Positions 8,810 to 17,135 are shown, counted from the first letter of the stretch. The stretch is 56,265 nucleotides of DNA from Myxococcales bacterium (GCA_013297655.1 JAAFHV010000011.1:19406-75670); one strand, 5' to 3'. Notes: generated by a model not told the origin, from the sequence alone. Numbers and translations: made by a program.

Positions 8810-9624
8810 GGAGTCTTTCGGCGAGTGACCACGATGGCTTGGCGAACGGGGCCGCGTAGTGGCCATTCCAATTTGCCATTCGGACCTGCGTAAACGGCGC
8901 CGGTGGAGGGGCCGCCGTCGAGGGCGAGCGCGTCGCGGCAGCCCTTCTGGGCGAAGTAGCGGCCGAGGGCAAAGAGCGAGGGCCCCTTCTCCTCGTTCTT
9001 GACGATCGCGAACGAGAGCCGCTTCCCGTTGCCGAGGATGCAGACGGACGTACGCTCGGCGCGTTTCTTGTCGTCGCTCTTCACGTTCGCTTTGCCGGCG
9101 ACGACGAGACGTGGGCGGCACTGGACCGCAAAATCGGGCGCCCGCGCGGTGTCGTACGTCTCCGTTTCGAGGAGGGTCGCGACGCCGTGATGCACCTCCA
9201 GGACGCCGCCGGAGAGCTTGGGCGCGAACGCCGAGAGCTGGGCCTTGTTCGACCGCGAGAGGCCCACCGGCGCGTCGTGCTCGTCGAAGAAGCCCGCGTT
9301 CACGGTGAGCACGTCGTCCGCGGATTTCAGCGTCGCCCCGAGATCGCGCGTCGCCCCGACGTCGACGAGGGCGAGGCTCACGTCCGCGAGCGCGAAGGTG
9401 AACGTGTCGACGACGAGCCGCTCGCCCTCGACCACGGTCTCTTCGTGGGAGTGGACCTCGGGGGGCGCGTGCGCCTTCGTGCGCGACGAAGACGAGGAAG
9501 TGCCGCTCGGTAGCCCCGACGGTGACGGTGCGGGGCTCGCGTCGATCGGATCGGCGCTCCCCACGCGGCAGCTAACGAGCAGCGTGAAGAGCGCGGCGAC
9601 CTTGGCACCCACGCGCACGTTCAC
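8806..9624 (-). CDS. phosphodiester glycosidase-domain (NAGPA/DUF2233-like) lipoprotein
   Basis: 272 aa. A GTG start at 9622-9624 overlaps the gpsA stop (GTGA); its own stop overlaps the next ATG. The signal peptide ends in a lipobox (FTLLVSC, Cys19), followed by a Ser/Pro linker to about residue 60. The remaining domain carries the hallmarks of the NAGPA family, best known from the lysosomal uncovering enzyme that removes GlcNAc from phosphodiesters: LTVNAGFFDEH, an SNKAQLSAFAP stretch, and ALDGGPSTGAVYAG near the C-terminus. Expected at the cell surface, cleaving a sugar-1-phosphodiester. Coupling to gpsA and a PHP phosphoesterase supports a phosphoglycan or teichoic-like substrate, but this is inference. 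Confidence 0.85.
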   Translation of the reverse strand: MNVRVGAKVAALFTLLVSCRVGSADPIDASPAPSPSGLPSGTSSSSSRTKAHAPPEVHSHEETVVEGERLVVDTFTFALADVSLALVDVGATRDLGATLKSADDVLTVNAGFFDEHDAPVGLSRSNKAQLSAFAPKLSGGVLEVHHGVATLLETETYDTARAPDFAVQCRPRLVVAGKANVKSDDKKRAERTSVCILGNGKRLSFAIVKNEEKGPSLFALGRYFAQKGCRDALALDGGPSTGAVYAGPNGKLEWPLRGPVRQAIVVTRRKTP

Positions 9625-10640
9625 CCGCGGGCGATGCCGTAAAGCTCGGACTTCGAGCTACGAACGAGCAGCGATTTCAGCGCATCCGCGAGCGAGCGCC
9701 CCTCGTGGAGGACCGCGTGTACTTGATCCGTAATGGGCATCTCCACGGCGTGCTTTTTCCCGAGGGCGTGCGCGGCGGCCGAGGTGAGATACCCCTCCGC
9801 GACGCTGCGCTGCGAGGCGACGTAGACGGCGGGATCGACCCCTTCGGCGACCCGAAGGCCCAACGTGCGGTTGCGCGACAGGTCGCCCGTGCACGTGAGG
9901 ACGAGATCGCCCATCCCCGCCATGCCCATGAACGTGAGCGGATCGGCGCCCATCGCGACGCCGAGGCGGGCCATCTCGGACAGGCCGCGTGTCATCAGCG
10001 CGGCGCGCGCGTTGAGGCCGAGCCCGAGCCCGTCGCAGGTGCCGGTCGCGACCGCGAGCACGTTCTTGACCGCGCCGCCGACCTGCACCCCGATGGGATC
10101 GGTGCTCGTGTAGATGCGGAACGTGGGGGCGTGCAAAATCTCCTGGATCGCCTCGGCGCAGGCGAGGTCGCGCGAGGCGATGACCGAGTCGGTCGGGAGG
10201 CCGGTCGCGACCTCCTTCGCGAAGTTCGGCCCGGAGAGAAACGCGAGGCGATCCCAGCCGAGGCCCGCGATCGTCTCGGTGACCACGTCGCTCATGAGCT
10301 TGAGCGAGCCCTCCTCGAACCCCTTCGTCGCGACGAGCACCGAGGCGGTCTTCCCGAGGTGAGGCGCCACGTTCTTCGTGATCGCGCGGAGGTGCGACGA
10401 CGGAGGCACGAGCACGACGAGCGATGCCCCCGCGACCGCCTTCGCGTAGTCGTGGGTGGCGCGGAGCGACTCCGGCAGCGGGATCCCTGGAAGATACACG
10501 GAGTTGACGTGGCGCTCGTTCACGTCCTTCGCGACGTCCTCCTCGTACGCCCAGAGGGTCACGTCGTTCTTCCAGCGCGCGGCGTGCGCGGCGATGGCAG
10601 TTCCCCAGGCTCCCCCTCCGACGACGGCGATACGGCTCAC
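9621..10640 (-). CDS. gpsA: NAD(P)-dependent glycerol-3-phosphate dehydrogenase
   Basis: 339 aa, usual size for GpsA. Reduces dihydroxyacetone phosphate to sn-glycerol 3-phosphate for phospholipid synthesis in the cytoplasm. Visible motifs: N-terminal Rossmann loop VVGGGAWGTAIAAH; VVLVPPSSHLR; LSGPNFAKEVATGLPT; the catalytic Lys in VGGAVKNVLAVATG (about residue 192); and the substrate-binding MGMAGMGDLVLTCTGDLSRNR block. Start ATG 10640 gives the nucleotide-binding motif from residue 4. Translationally coupled to two secreted phosphoester/glycoside hydrolase genes downstream, an unusual setting for a housekeeping enzyme. Confidence 0.95.
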   Translation of the reverse strand: MSRIAVVGGGAWGTAIAAHAARWKNDVTLWAYEEDVAKDVNERHVNSVYLPGIPLPESLRATHDYAKAVAGASLVVLVPPSSHLRAITKNVAPHLGKTASVLVATKGFEEGSLKLMSDVVTETIAGLGWDRLAFLSGPNFAKEVATGLPTDSVIASRDLACAEAIQEILHAPTFRIYTSTDPIGVQVGGAVKNVLAVATGTCDGLGLGLNARAALMTRGLSEMARLGVAMGADPLTFMGMAGMGDLVLTCTGDLSRNRTLGLRVAEGVDPAVYVASQRSVAEGYLTSAAAHALGKKHAVEMPITDQVHAVLHEGRSLADALKSLLVRSSKSELYGIARG

Positions 10641-10725
10641 GGGGCGACCGTACCAGAGATGGACCCCACCTCGGAACAGGGAGATTTAGGGAAATTCGAG
10701 CCCTACGTATGCAAAATGCACGTGA

Positions 10726-11079
10726 TCACAAGAGGCCCATCGCACGGAGAACGAGCCCGACCACTACGCTCGCGGCGTTGGCGAGGAGCGACACGAGGGC
10801 CGCCCGCCGGAGCGGGACGCCGTGAACGAGGACGAGAAACGCCGCCTCTACGAGCCACGCGAACGTCTCCGCCGCGACAGCCATCGCGAGGTACGAAACG
10901 CCTCGCTCCTGGAGGCGCGGGAAGACGAACCACACGAACGGGTGCGTGATCGCGGACGGCGCGAGCGCGGCCCACAGCGGGACGGGCGTGACCTTGCGGT
11001 AGATCGGGGCCTCGACGAGCTGCGTGAGCACGAAGGCCCTCGCCCAGGCGAGCAGGTAGGCCGGCGCGAGGTAGTCCAC
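10726..11079 (-). CDS. small multi-pass membrane protein
   Basis: 117 aa from a GTG start at 11077-11079 (MDYLAPAYLLAWARAFVLTQ). Three to four hydrophobic segments are apparent (about residues 3-20, 36-52, 60-80, 92-115), with short polar loops (VEAPIYRKVTP, PRLQERG). No family recognised. It lies 85 bp upstream of gpsA on the same strand and 42 bp after the GNAT gene, so it may be part of one transcript. Confidence 0.7.
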   Translation of the reverse strand: MDYLAPAYLLAWARAFVLTQLVEAPIYRKVTPVPLWAALAPSAITHPFVWFVFPRLQERGVSYLAMAVAAETFAWLVEAAFLVLVHGVPLRRAALVSLLANAASVVVGLVLRAMGLL

Positions 11080-11121
11080 CGCGGGCGAGGGTAGTCGACT
11101 CGGAGTCCGTGCGTCTGGGCG

Positions 11122-11952
11122 TCAGCGTCGGCGGGTGAGATCGGTCTCGAGGACGAGCCACTGACGCTCGGCCGACGCGAGCGGATCGGAGGCGTCCGAC
11201 CACCAGCCTTTTTTCACGAAGCCGGCGCGGCGGTAGGCGCGGAGCGACGGAAGATTCCTCGCGTTTACGTGTACATAGACGCTCTCGAGCCCCATCCGAA
11301 CCGCGAGCGACGTCGCGCGTTCGATCATCGCGAGGCCGCCCCCGAGTCCGCGGTAGCGGCGGTCGACGAGGGTGTACGCCGAGTACGACGTCGCCCCGAG
11401 CACGAGGTGGATGTTCGCGCCGACGAGCGCCTCTCCGTCGAAGAGGCCGATCGCTTTCTGGTTCGTTTGCGCTTCGACGGGGAGCTCGTCGCCGCACGAT
11501 GCCCTCCAAAAAGCTCGCACACGGGGCCATTCGTCGACGGTGAGCTCGCGGGTGGTGAACGACGTCGCCCGTGGTCTCGTAGGTGCAGGTGCCACCCTTC
11601 GCCTCGCCGCAGCCGCGTGCGCGAACGTGATCGCCGCGCGCCAGCTCGCGCGGGTGAACAGCTCCGCGTCGATCGCGACGAGTCGATCGAGCGTGCGCGG
11701 CCTCACGCACCCGACGATGGGCCCGTCCCAACGATCCTCGAAGGGCGCGACGTCGGCGCGGAGCCGCATGCCCGCGTCGGTGATCGCGAGCACACGTCGG
11801 AACGCGAGCCGTGTCCCCGAGGCGACACAAACGACGCTCCCCGGGCGAGGGTCGCGCGGCTCGACCACGAGCTCCTCGTTCGCGCGCGTAAAGATGCCGC
11901 AAACGCCAGGACGCACGCGCCGCGCCGTCTCTGCCGTAGCTGCGGCGCTCAT
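11122..11952 (-). CDS. GNAT acetyltransferase with N-terminal S26/S24-like domain
   Basis: 276 aa. The C-terminal half (about 125-270) is a GNAT fold: TRELTVDEWPRVRAFWR, a central VGANIHLVLG strand, the acyl-CoA loop DRRYRGLGGGLAMIERA (RxxGxG-type), and YVHVNARNLPSLRAYRRAGF, the classic N...A...Y...GF block. The first 75 residues (RPGSVVCVASGTRLAFRRVL, then PFEDRWDGPIVGCV) resemble the beta-barrel of signal peptidase I/LexA-type S26/S24 domains without obvious Ser/Lys catalytic residues. GNAT proteins acetylate amines using acetyl-CoA; the substrate here is unknown. ATG 11950-11952 overlaps a possible small upstream ORF (ATGA). Confidence 0.8.
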   Translation of the reverse strand: MSAAATAETARRVRPGVCGIFTRANEELVVEPRDPRPGSVVCVASGTRLAFRRVLAITDAGMRLRADVAPFEDRWDGPIVGCVRPRTLDRLVAIDAELFTRASWRAAITFAHAAAARRRVAPAPTRPRATSFTTRELTVDEWPRVRAFWRASCGDELPVEAQTNQKAIGLFDGEALVGANIHLVLGATSYSAYTLVDRRYRGLGGGLAMIERATSLAVRMGLESVYVHVNARNLPSLRAYRRAGFVKKGWWSDASDPLASAERQWLVLETDLTRRR

Positions 11953-12113
11953 GTCGACCCCGCCGTGAGCGCTCGCGACACGTACGCGTGCGGCGGCGTG
12001 GCGAAGAGCGGAGAGCGTGTTGGCGCGTCGGCGGTCACGGGAGCGGGTGCACTCGCGCGGGTCTCGTCGCCCTCGTGAGCGAACCGGCTCGCGCGCGAGG
12101 GTGCTCGAGGCAC
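11949..12113 (-). CDS. possible 54-aa ORF coupled to the GNAT gene
   Basis: The frame ends with a TGA that overlaps the ATG of the acetyltransferase (ATGA), the junction used by many real gene pairs in this window. From a GTG at 12113 it would give 54 aa with mostly GC-ending codons and a C-terminus SPLFATPPHAYVSRALTAG. There is no ribosome binding site and no recognisable domain, so the overlap may be chance. Confidence 0.25.
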   Translation of the reverse strand: MPRAPSRASRFAHEGDETRASAPAPVTADAPTRSPLFATPPHAYVSRALTAGST

Positions 12114-12205
12114 GTCCGTGGTCTTAGCATTCCCATCACGATCGCACAGCGACGGACCTTCGCCCACGTCTCGCCGGCGTCGCCTTTTCTTTTCGAACGA
12201 GGGAT

Positions 12206-12241
12206 GCCCTCCGAGCATGCGCCACGGCAGGCTCGGAGGGC
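12206..12241 (-). terminator. terminator hairpin after the comEA-like gene
   Basis: GCCCTCCGAGC (12206-12216) pairs perfectly with GCTCGGAGGGC (12231-12241), an 11-bp GC-rich stem with a 14-base loop, starting 16 bases beyond the stop codon at 12257. No strong T tail. Confidence 0.55.
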
Positions 12242-12256
12242 TTCGCTCGCTTCGGG

Positions 12257-12865
12257 TCAGGGGGTCTTCTCCGGCTCGTCCACGCGCACGAGGGGACGGA
12301 GCTTCTTGAACGTGCCGCGGCCGATGCCCTTCACGCGCAAGAGGTCTTCCGGGCGGCGGAATTTCCCTAGCTTCGTGCGGAGCGCCAAGATCGCCTCGGC
12401 CTTCTTCGGGCCGACCCCGGGGAGGCGACGGAGGTCTTCCATCGTCGCGGTGTTGAGGGTGACCGGGCTCTCCGGCGTCGCGCGTCCGGAGCTCGGCGCG
12501 CTCGGTTGAGATGGCGTCGCGCCCGAGTCGGCGCGCGGCACCTCGATGATCGTCTCGGCGAGGGCGATGACCTTCGGCTCCGTCGCGCCGGCGTCGAACG
12601 CGGGGAGAGCGAGGGCCATCGTCGTCGGCGCCGGTTCCTGAGGCATCTTCGCGCCCGCGAGCGCCGAGCCCCCGATCGCGGAGAGCACGACGAGCGCCAA
12701 GAACGCACCGAGCACCTTCAGCGCAGGCCGCGCCCAAGGCGATTCGCCGAGCCTCGTCACGAGGAGGCGGGCTTTGGACGGCGGGGAAGGCGTAGAACGC
12801 GGTGGAGGAAAGGGGGGAGCCCCCGCCGGAGCGCTTGCTCCGGCGAGGGTCGACCGCACGATCAT
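12257..12865 (-). CDS. ComEA-like helix-hairpin-helix protein, membrane-anchored
   Basis: 202 aa. Residues 1-45 are a cytoplasmic Pro/Ala/Arg-rich tail; a single membrane segment follows (ALKVLGAFLALVVLSAIGG), then an outside linker to about 130. The C-terminal 65 residues are a ComEA-type HhH pair: VTLNTATMEDLRRLPGVGPK, KAEAILALRTKLG and FRRPEDLLRVKGIGRGTFKK. ComEA proteins bind incoming double-stranded DNA during natural transformation. The long N-terminal tail before the anchor is unusual, and no other competence genes are nearby, so a transformation role is only inferred. The ATG overlaps the stop of the 77-aa gene upstream (ATGA). Confidence 0.8.
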   Translation of the reverse strand: MIVRSTLAGASAPAGAPPFPPPRSTPSPPSKARLLVTRLGESPWARPALKVLGAFLALVVLSAIGGSALAGAKMPQEPAPTTMALALPAFDAGATEPKVIALAETIIEVPRADSGATPSQPSAPSSGRATPESPVTLNTATMEDLRRLPGVGPKKAEAILALRTKLGKFRRPEDLLRVKGIGRGTFKKLRPLVRVDEPEKTP

Positions 12866-13095
12866 GCGAACCTCGGCTCGGCCGGGCGGGCCTCACGGCC
12901 CCCGAAGTCGCGGTCCTCCTTGGGCTCCCACTCGCGCACCTGAAGGGTGCCGTTGGTGGGGACGGCGTCGAGCTTCAGGTTGAGCGAGCCATCCTGGTTC
13001 TCGAACCCCACGCCGACGCGGACCCAATACGACTTCTGTCCGCGATCGACCACGGTGTAGACGACCTTCATTTTGCTGCTGCGCTGCTGATCCAT
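12862..13095 (-). CDS. small conserved-looking cytoplasmic protein, unknown
   Basis: 77 aa, start ATG 13093-13095 with a good ribosome binding site (GAGGAGAAACAGCC before ATG). The sequence (MDQQRSSKMKVVYTVVDRG, then SYWVRVGVGFENQDGSLNLK, TLQVREWEP) looks like a compact all-beta fold with a charged tail. No membrane segment, signal peptide or metal site. It resembles small 'single-strand-binding-like' or hypothetical beta proteins seen in proteobacteria, but I cannot name the family. Coupled (ATGA) to the ComEA-like gene, so both proteins are probably made together. Confidence 0.75.
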   Translation of the reverse strand: MDQQRSSKMKVVYTVVDRGQKSYWVRVGVGFENQDGSLNLKLDAVPTNGTLQVREWEPKEDRDFGGREARPAEPRFA

Positions 13096-13380
13096 GGCTG
13101 TTTCTCCTCGCCCCATTTCGTTGGGGCACGCCATCCCCTTAGCGAGCGCAATGCCAAGTCTTGTTCTATGAAATGATTGGGTAATTTTGAGTCGGAAGTG
13201 TCCGCGGACGGTTCGAGGGGCGTCCCGGGACGGTGGCGCGGATTTCCGTGGCACGTTCGATGGAAAGGGTGCTCTCGGTCGAGGCGGGTTTCGCGGTTCT
13301 TGCCCCATTTCCAAAAGCGCGTAAGAGAAAACAAAAGGCGCGGGCGTACGTGCCCGAGCCGTTTTCCTCCGAGGAGCGTG

Positions 13381-14526
13381 ATGCGCCTTACCGACGAAAC
13401 GACCGAGACCGCCCGCATCGAAGATTCGCTCACCCCCGAAGCTGGCGCGACGCGCCGAGCCTTCCTCGGTGCAGCCGGCGTGGCGCTCGTCGCCCCGTTC
13501 GCGCTCGAGGGCGTCGCCGAGGCAGCGGGAGCCGCCGAAGGCCCGAGCCTCGCCGCCGTTCCGCCGGACGGCTTCCGTCCCTTCCAAGCGCCGGGCCGGG
13601 TCATCAAGGTGTCCAAGAAGGACTGCCTCCAGGCCAACCAGCTCTACCCGAAGCCCGAAGACGCGAAGGCCATGCTCACGCGCGTGCTCACGGAGCTCAC
13701 CGGCAAGGCGGATCTGCTCTCGGCGGTGAAGGAGTTCGTGCACCCGAAGGACAAGGTCCTCGTGAAGGTGAACGGCATCGCGCGCGAGAACATGAGCACC
13801 AACAAGGAGCTCGTGATCCCGTTCGTCGAGGCCCTCGTCGCCGCCGGCGTGCCCGCCAACCAAATCACGCTCCTCGAGCAGTACGGCGGCTTCTTCTCGG
13901 GCACGCGCATCACCCCCGCCGCCCTCCCGGCCGGCGTGCAAGTCGCGATTCACCAGAACGGGAAAATCAAAGGCCCCGACGGGGACAAAGAGAACCCCGC
14001 GATGGTCGCGATGGCGGAGCGGCTCATCCCCGGCACCGGCACCCGCACCAAGTTCGTGCGCCCGCTCACCGAGTGCACCGCCGCCTTCAACTTCGCCCTC
14101 GTGAAGGACCACAGCATCTGCGGGTTCACCGGCGCGCTGAAGAACATGACCCACGGCTGCAGCGTCAACCCGCACGATTTCCACGTGCACAACGCGAGCC
14201 CCCAGATCGCGCTCATGTACGCGCAAGACGTCATCAAGTCGCGCGTGCGCCTCTCCATCCTCGACGGCTTCAAGGTCATGGCCAACGGCGGGCCGCTCTG
14301 GAAGATGCCGCAGCACGTGAAGCCGCACGAGGCCGTCTACGCCTCCACCGATCCGGTCGCCCTCGACACGATCGGCTGGGAAGTCGTCGAGAAGTACCGC
14401 GCCGAGCTCGGCCTCAAGACGCTCGCGGAAGACCGCCGCGCACCGCTCTACATCAAGGCCGCGGGCGAGCTCGGCCTCGGGATCGCCGACCGCGCGCGCA
14501 TCCAGCTCAAAGAAATCACGGTCTGA
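13381..14526 (+). CDS. Tat-exported DUF362 domain protein
   Basis: 381 aa, ATG 13381 with GAGGAGCGTG just upstream. The N-terminus carries a twin-arginine motif (TRRAFLGAAGVALVAPFAL, about residues 25-43), indicating folded export. The mature region matches the DUF362 pattern: VHPKDKVLVKVNGIAREN, the EALVAAGVPANQITLLEQYG strand, FNFALVKDHSICGFTGALKNM, THGCSVNPHDFHVHN and VYASTDPVALDTIGWEV. DUF362 proteins are often annotated as ferredoxin-like or iron-sulfur proteins, but no CxxCxxC cluster is present here; function unknown. Likely monocistronic, divergent from the ComEA pair. Confidence 0.85.
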   Translation: MRLTDETTETARIEDSLTPEAGATRRAFLGAAGVALVAPFALEGVAEAAGAAEGPSLAAVPPDGFRPFQAPGRVIKVSKKDCLQANQLYPKPEDAKAMLTRVLTELTGKADLLSAVKEFVHPKDKVLVKVNGIARENMSTNKELVIPFVEALVAAGVPANQITLLEQYGGFFSGTRITPAALPAGVQVAIHQNGKIKGPDGDKENPAMVAMAERLIPGTGTRTKFVRPLTECTAAFNFALVKDHSICGFTGALKNMTHGCSVNPHDFHVHNASPQIALMYAQDVIKSRVRLSILDGFKVMANGGPLWKMPQHVKPHEAVYASTDPVALDTIGWEVVEKYRAELGLKTLAEDRRAPLYIKAAGELGLGIADRARIQLKEITV

Positions 14527-14751
14527 TCTCGGGCCGTCGTGCTCTCGGGGGCCCTGCCAATCGGCACGGGTCCCTAGAGCACCGAGCCGTTCGATTCGGT
14601 CGGCTTTTCGCCGATTTGCTTCGCCGTCCCTCGTCAGGGACGTGCGGCCGCGGCCCTGTAGCGTCGTCGTCGCGCCTCGCACGGCTCGCAACTCAGCGAA
14701 AATCCTCGGTCATCGAACTGTTCGGTGCCCTCGGTCGTTTCGAGGATACGA

Positions 14752-15102
14752 ATGGCCCTTCGTCCTGCGCTCCGTCTCGTTCTTCAAGAGCTCCTCTCGC
14801 GCAGCGCGCAGTCGCGCGTGCTCACCCTCGACGACGTCGCGGGCGCGATCGGGACAGTGGCCGCCTCCGCGGACGACGTCGAGTCACTCTTCGCTGCGCT
14901 CGAGGGCGAGGGGCGAACGATCTCCGACGCGGACGTGAGCCACTCCCCGAAGGCCGACCTCGCCGTCGTCCTCGCCGCCGCGCGTGCCCTCGCCGCCGAG
15001 ATGGGCGCGCGACCCACCCCGTCGGCGATCGCAGGTCGCGCGGGCCTCTCGGTCGAACGCGTGCGCGCCGCGCTGCGGTTCGCGACGATCATGGCCCGCT
15101 GA
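14752..15102 (+). CDS. small sigma-70-like protein (region 1.1 and region 3 look-alike)
   Basis: 116 aa from ATG 14752, preceded by GAGG eight bases upstream. The first half (VLTLDDVAGAIGTVAASADD, ESLFAALEGEGRTISD) resembles region 1.1 of primary sigma factors, which has the same pattern 'LTYDEV...LP...S...I...L..L...GI.V'. The second half (ARALAAEMGARPTPSAIAGR, AGLSVERVRAALRFA) resembles sigma region 3 ('LGREPT..EIA..LGLS.E.V'). Regions 2 and 4, which bind promoter and core polymerase, are absent. It could regulate RNA polymerase or be a DNA-binding HTH protein of another family. Domain assignment is by eye. Confidence 0.65.
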   Translation: MALRPALRLVLQELLSRSAQSRVLTLDDVAGAIGTVAASADDVESLFAALEGEGRTISDADVSHSPKADLAVVLAAARALAAEMGARPTPSAIAGRAGLSVERVRAALRFATIMAR

Positions 15103-15212
15103 ATCACGTGCATAACGCAAGCGACGGCCCCTGCGAGCTGTAAATTACGGCGACTCGTGACCCCTTTCGCGGTGCGGCGCGACGATGGTGCAGGCGGCCG
15201 CGGCGATTTCGG

Positions 15213-16148
15213 GTGGAGCGAGAGGTGGGTACGAACTACTCTCCTCTCGTGCGGGAAAAGCTCTCCACGCTGAAGACACCCTTTACCCTCGGCAATCGCG
15301 GCTCGATGCCCGATTTGCCCGACGGGGCGGCGTTCCTCGTCATCCTTTACGGCCCGGACATGGGCCGGCGCATGCAGCTCGGCGAAGAGCCGTTCGTGAT
15401 CGGCCGCGTCGAGCCAGCGGACCTCTGCATCCCGCAGGAGAGCGTGAGCCGCAAGCACTCGCGCATCTTCCGTCGCGACGGTCGTCACCACATCGAAGAT
15501 CTCGGCTCCACGAACGGCACCTTCGTGAACGACGTGCTCGTGAAGGAGCACCCGCTCGAGAACGGCGTGCAGATCAAGATCGGCCGCAGCATCTTGAAGT
15601 ACATGATGGGGAACGACGTAGAGGCCCGATATCACGAGGAAATCTACCGCCTCATGATGACGGACGCGCTCACCCAGGCGCACAACAAACGCGCCTTCAG
15701 CGAGGCCCTCCCGCGGGAGGCGGCGCGCGCGCAGAGGTACCGTCGCCCGCTCTCGCTCGTCCTGTTCGACATCGATCACTTCAAGAAGATCAACGACACG
15801 TACGGCCACGTCGCGGGGGACTCCGTGCTCCGTCAGCTCGCCGGCCTCGTTCGCCCGCGCATCCGCGAGCACGACATCTTCGGTCGTGTCGGCGGCGAAG
15901 AGTTCGGCATCTTGCTCCCCGAGGTCGACGTCGAGGGGGCGAAGGTCGTCGCCGAGAAGGTGCGCGCGGCGGTCGAAGCGGCTCGTTTCCTCATCAAGGA
16001 GGAGTCGTTCTCCGCCACCGTCAGCCTCGGGTGCGCAGGCCTCGAAGGAACGAGCGGTGGCGTCGCGGACAAGCTCTACGAGCGCGCCGACAAGGCCCTC
16101 TACGCAGCGAAGCAGGGCGGTCGGAATCGCGTGGTCGTCGCCGAATGA
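15213..16148 (+). CDS. FHA domain diguanylate cyclase
   Basis: 311 aa from GTG 15213; a later GTG at 15252 is an alternative. Residues 44-125 are an FHA phosphothreonine-binding domain (FVIGRVEPADLCIPQESVSR, KHSRIF, IEDLGSTNGTFVND). Residues 150-311 are a GGDEF domain: DALTQAHNKRAF, LFDIDHFKKINDTYGHVAGD, an intact GGEEF at about 227-231, and RADKALYAAKQGGRN. An RxxD inhibitory site (REHD) lies five residues before GGEEF, so product inhibition by cyclic di-GMP is expected. It links Ser/Thr phosphorylation, via FHA, to c-di-GMP synthesis; the Ser/Thr kinase at 49189-50646 is one possible but unproven partner. Coupled (ATGA) to the following lipoprotein gene. Confidence 0.92.
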   Translation: MEREVGTNYSPLVREKLSTLKTPFTLGNRGSMPDLPDGAAFLVILYGPDMGRRMQLGEEPFVIGRVEPADLCIPQESVSRKHSRIFRRDGRHHIEDLGSTNGTFVNDVLVKEHPLENGVQIKIGRSILKYMMGNDVEARYHEEIYRLMMTDALTQAHNKRAFSEALPREAARAQRYRRPLSLVLFDIDHFKKINDTYGHVAGDSVLRQLAGLVRPRIREHDIFGRVGGEEFGILLPEVDVEGAKVVAEKVRAAVEAARFLIKEESFSATVSLGCAGLEGTSGGVADKLYERADKALYAAKQGGRNRVVVAE

Positions 16149-17077
16149 AGGAGCGCCGAGCGAAGGGCGCGCGGCTTCGAGGGCTCGTGGGCGCGGGCGC
16201 GGTAGCGCTCTTTCTCGTTTTCGCAGCTCCGGCGTGCCGCGGGAAAGCGACCCCCGATCCGCTCGACGCGACCCCGAGTGGATCGCTCGCTGCTCCGTCC
16301 ACCTCGCAGGCGCCCGTCGTCGAGCCGGACCCGCCGATCGAGGCAGACGCGGGCGCGTCGCGCGGAAAAATCTCCAACGGCACCCCCGCCGAGGGCCCCG
16401 AGGATCCGAAGAAGAGCTTCCTCGACAACCGGATCGCGAAGGGAAAGTCCGGGGTTGCCGAGATCGTGAGCCTGCGCGTGTGGCACTGCGGCCCATCGTG
16501 TACCTGCCCCGAGCCGTGCATCGAGACCGTCACCGAAGAGACGGGCCTCCGCTGGATCGACCTTCACGACGAGGGAGGCGCCGACGTGTCGCTCGCGGAC
16601 TGGGCCAACGCCGACGTCACGGGGCGGTTCACCGGGCGCACGCGGCTCGCGAAGTCTCCCAGTGGTGGCGAGCCGTATGTCGTCCCCGAGCTGCGCCTCA
16701 CGAGCTCACCCACGATCGTGAGCACGAGCATGGGGCCCGAGATCGAGGGCGCCCACGCGAAGGTGGTCCTCGCCGGCCCCGCCGCTCAGAAGCTCGTCAC
16801 GCGCGTCAAAGACGACAAGCCGTGGCTCGTGATCGCCGGCGCGTTCCCGCTCGCCGACGCGACCCGCGCCGACACCGACGCGAGCGCCCTCTTCGAGAAG
16901 CTCGACAAGCTCGGCATCAAGGACGCCGAGCGCTACGACAGCCGCGCGTTCGTCGGCCTCGCGTGTTGCTTCGACGTGGTGCTCGGTGGTCGTTTTGCAG
17001 ATCCGAAGGCCGCGGAGGCGAGGGCGCGCACGCTCTCCGCGCGCGGCGTGAAGGCGTACACGAAGAAGGGCTTCTGA
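16145..17077 (+). CDS. lipoprotein of unknown function, SPOR-like C-terminus
   Basis: 310 aa. ATG 16145 overlaps the cyclase stop codon. A basic N-terminus, hydrophobic core (GAVALFLVFAAPAC) and lipobox Cys at about residue 31 mark a lipoprotein. A Ser/Pro/Asp linker (to about 85) is followed by a Cys-rich patch (WHCGPSCTCPEPCIE) and a mixed alpha/beta domain. The last 35 residues (DVVLGGRFADPKAAEARART, SARGVKAYTKKGF) have the beta-alpha-beta look of a SPOR repeat. Coupling to a c-di-GMP synthase suggests an envelope output or sensor, which is inference. Confidence 0.75.
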   Translation: MKERRAKGARLRGLVGAGAVALFLVFAAPACRGKATPDPLDATPSGSLAAPSTSQAPVVEPDPPIEADAGASRGKISNGTPAEGPEDPKKSFLDNRIAKGKSGVAEIVSLRVWHCGPSCTCPEPCIETVTEETGLRWIDLHDEGGADVSLADWANADVTGRFTGRTRLAKSPSGGEPYVVPELRLTSSPTIVSTSMGPEIEGAHAKVVLAGPAAQKLVTRVKDDKPWLVIAGAFPLADATRADTDASALFEKLDKLGIKDAERYDSRAFVGLACCFDVVLGGRFADPKAAEARARTLSARGVKAYTKKGF

Positions 17078-17135
17078 GTCGTACGCGCTCGGCTCGCGCG
17101 CACGACACGACGCTGACTCGGACACGCAGCAGGTC

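Noticed and set aside
12257-12865. Complete competence locus
   Set aside because: Only the ComEA-like HhH protein is here; no comEC, pilin or dprA gene flanks it.
13240-13260. Sigma-54-like TGGCAC element upstream of the DUF362 gene
   Set aside because: The -12 half (TTGC) is missing at the required spacing.
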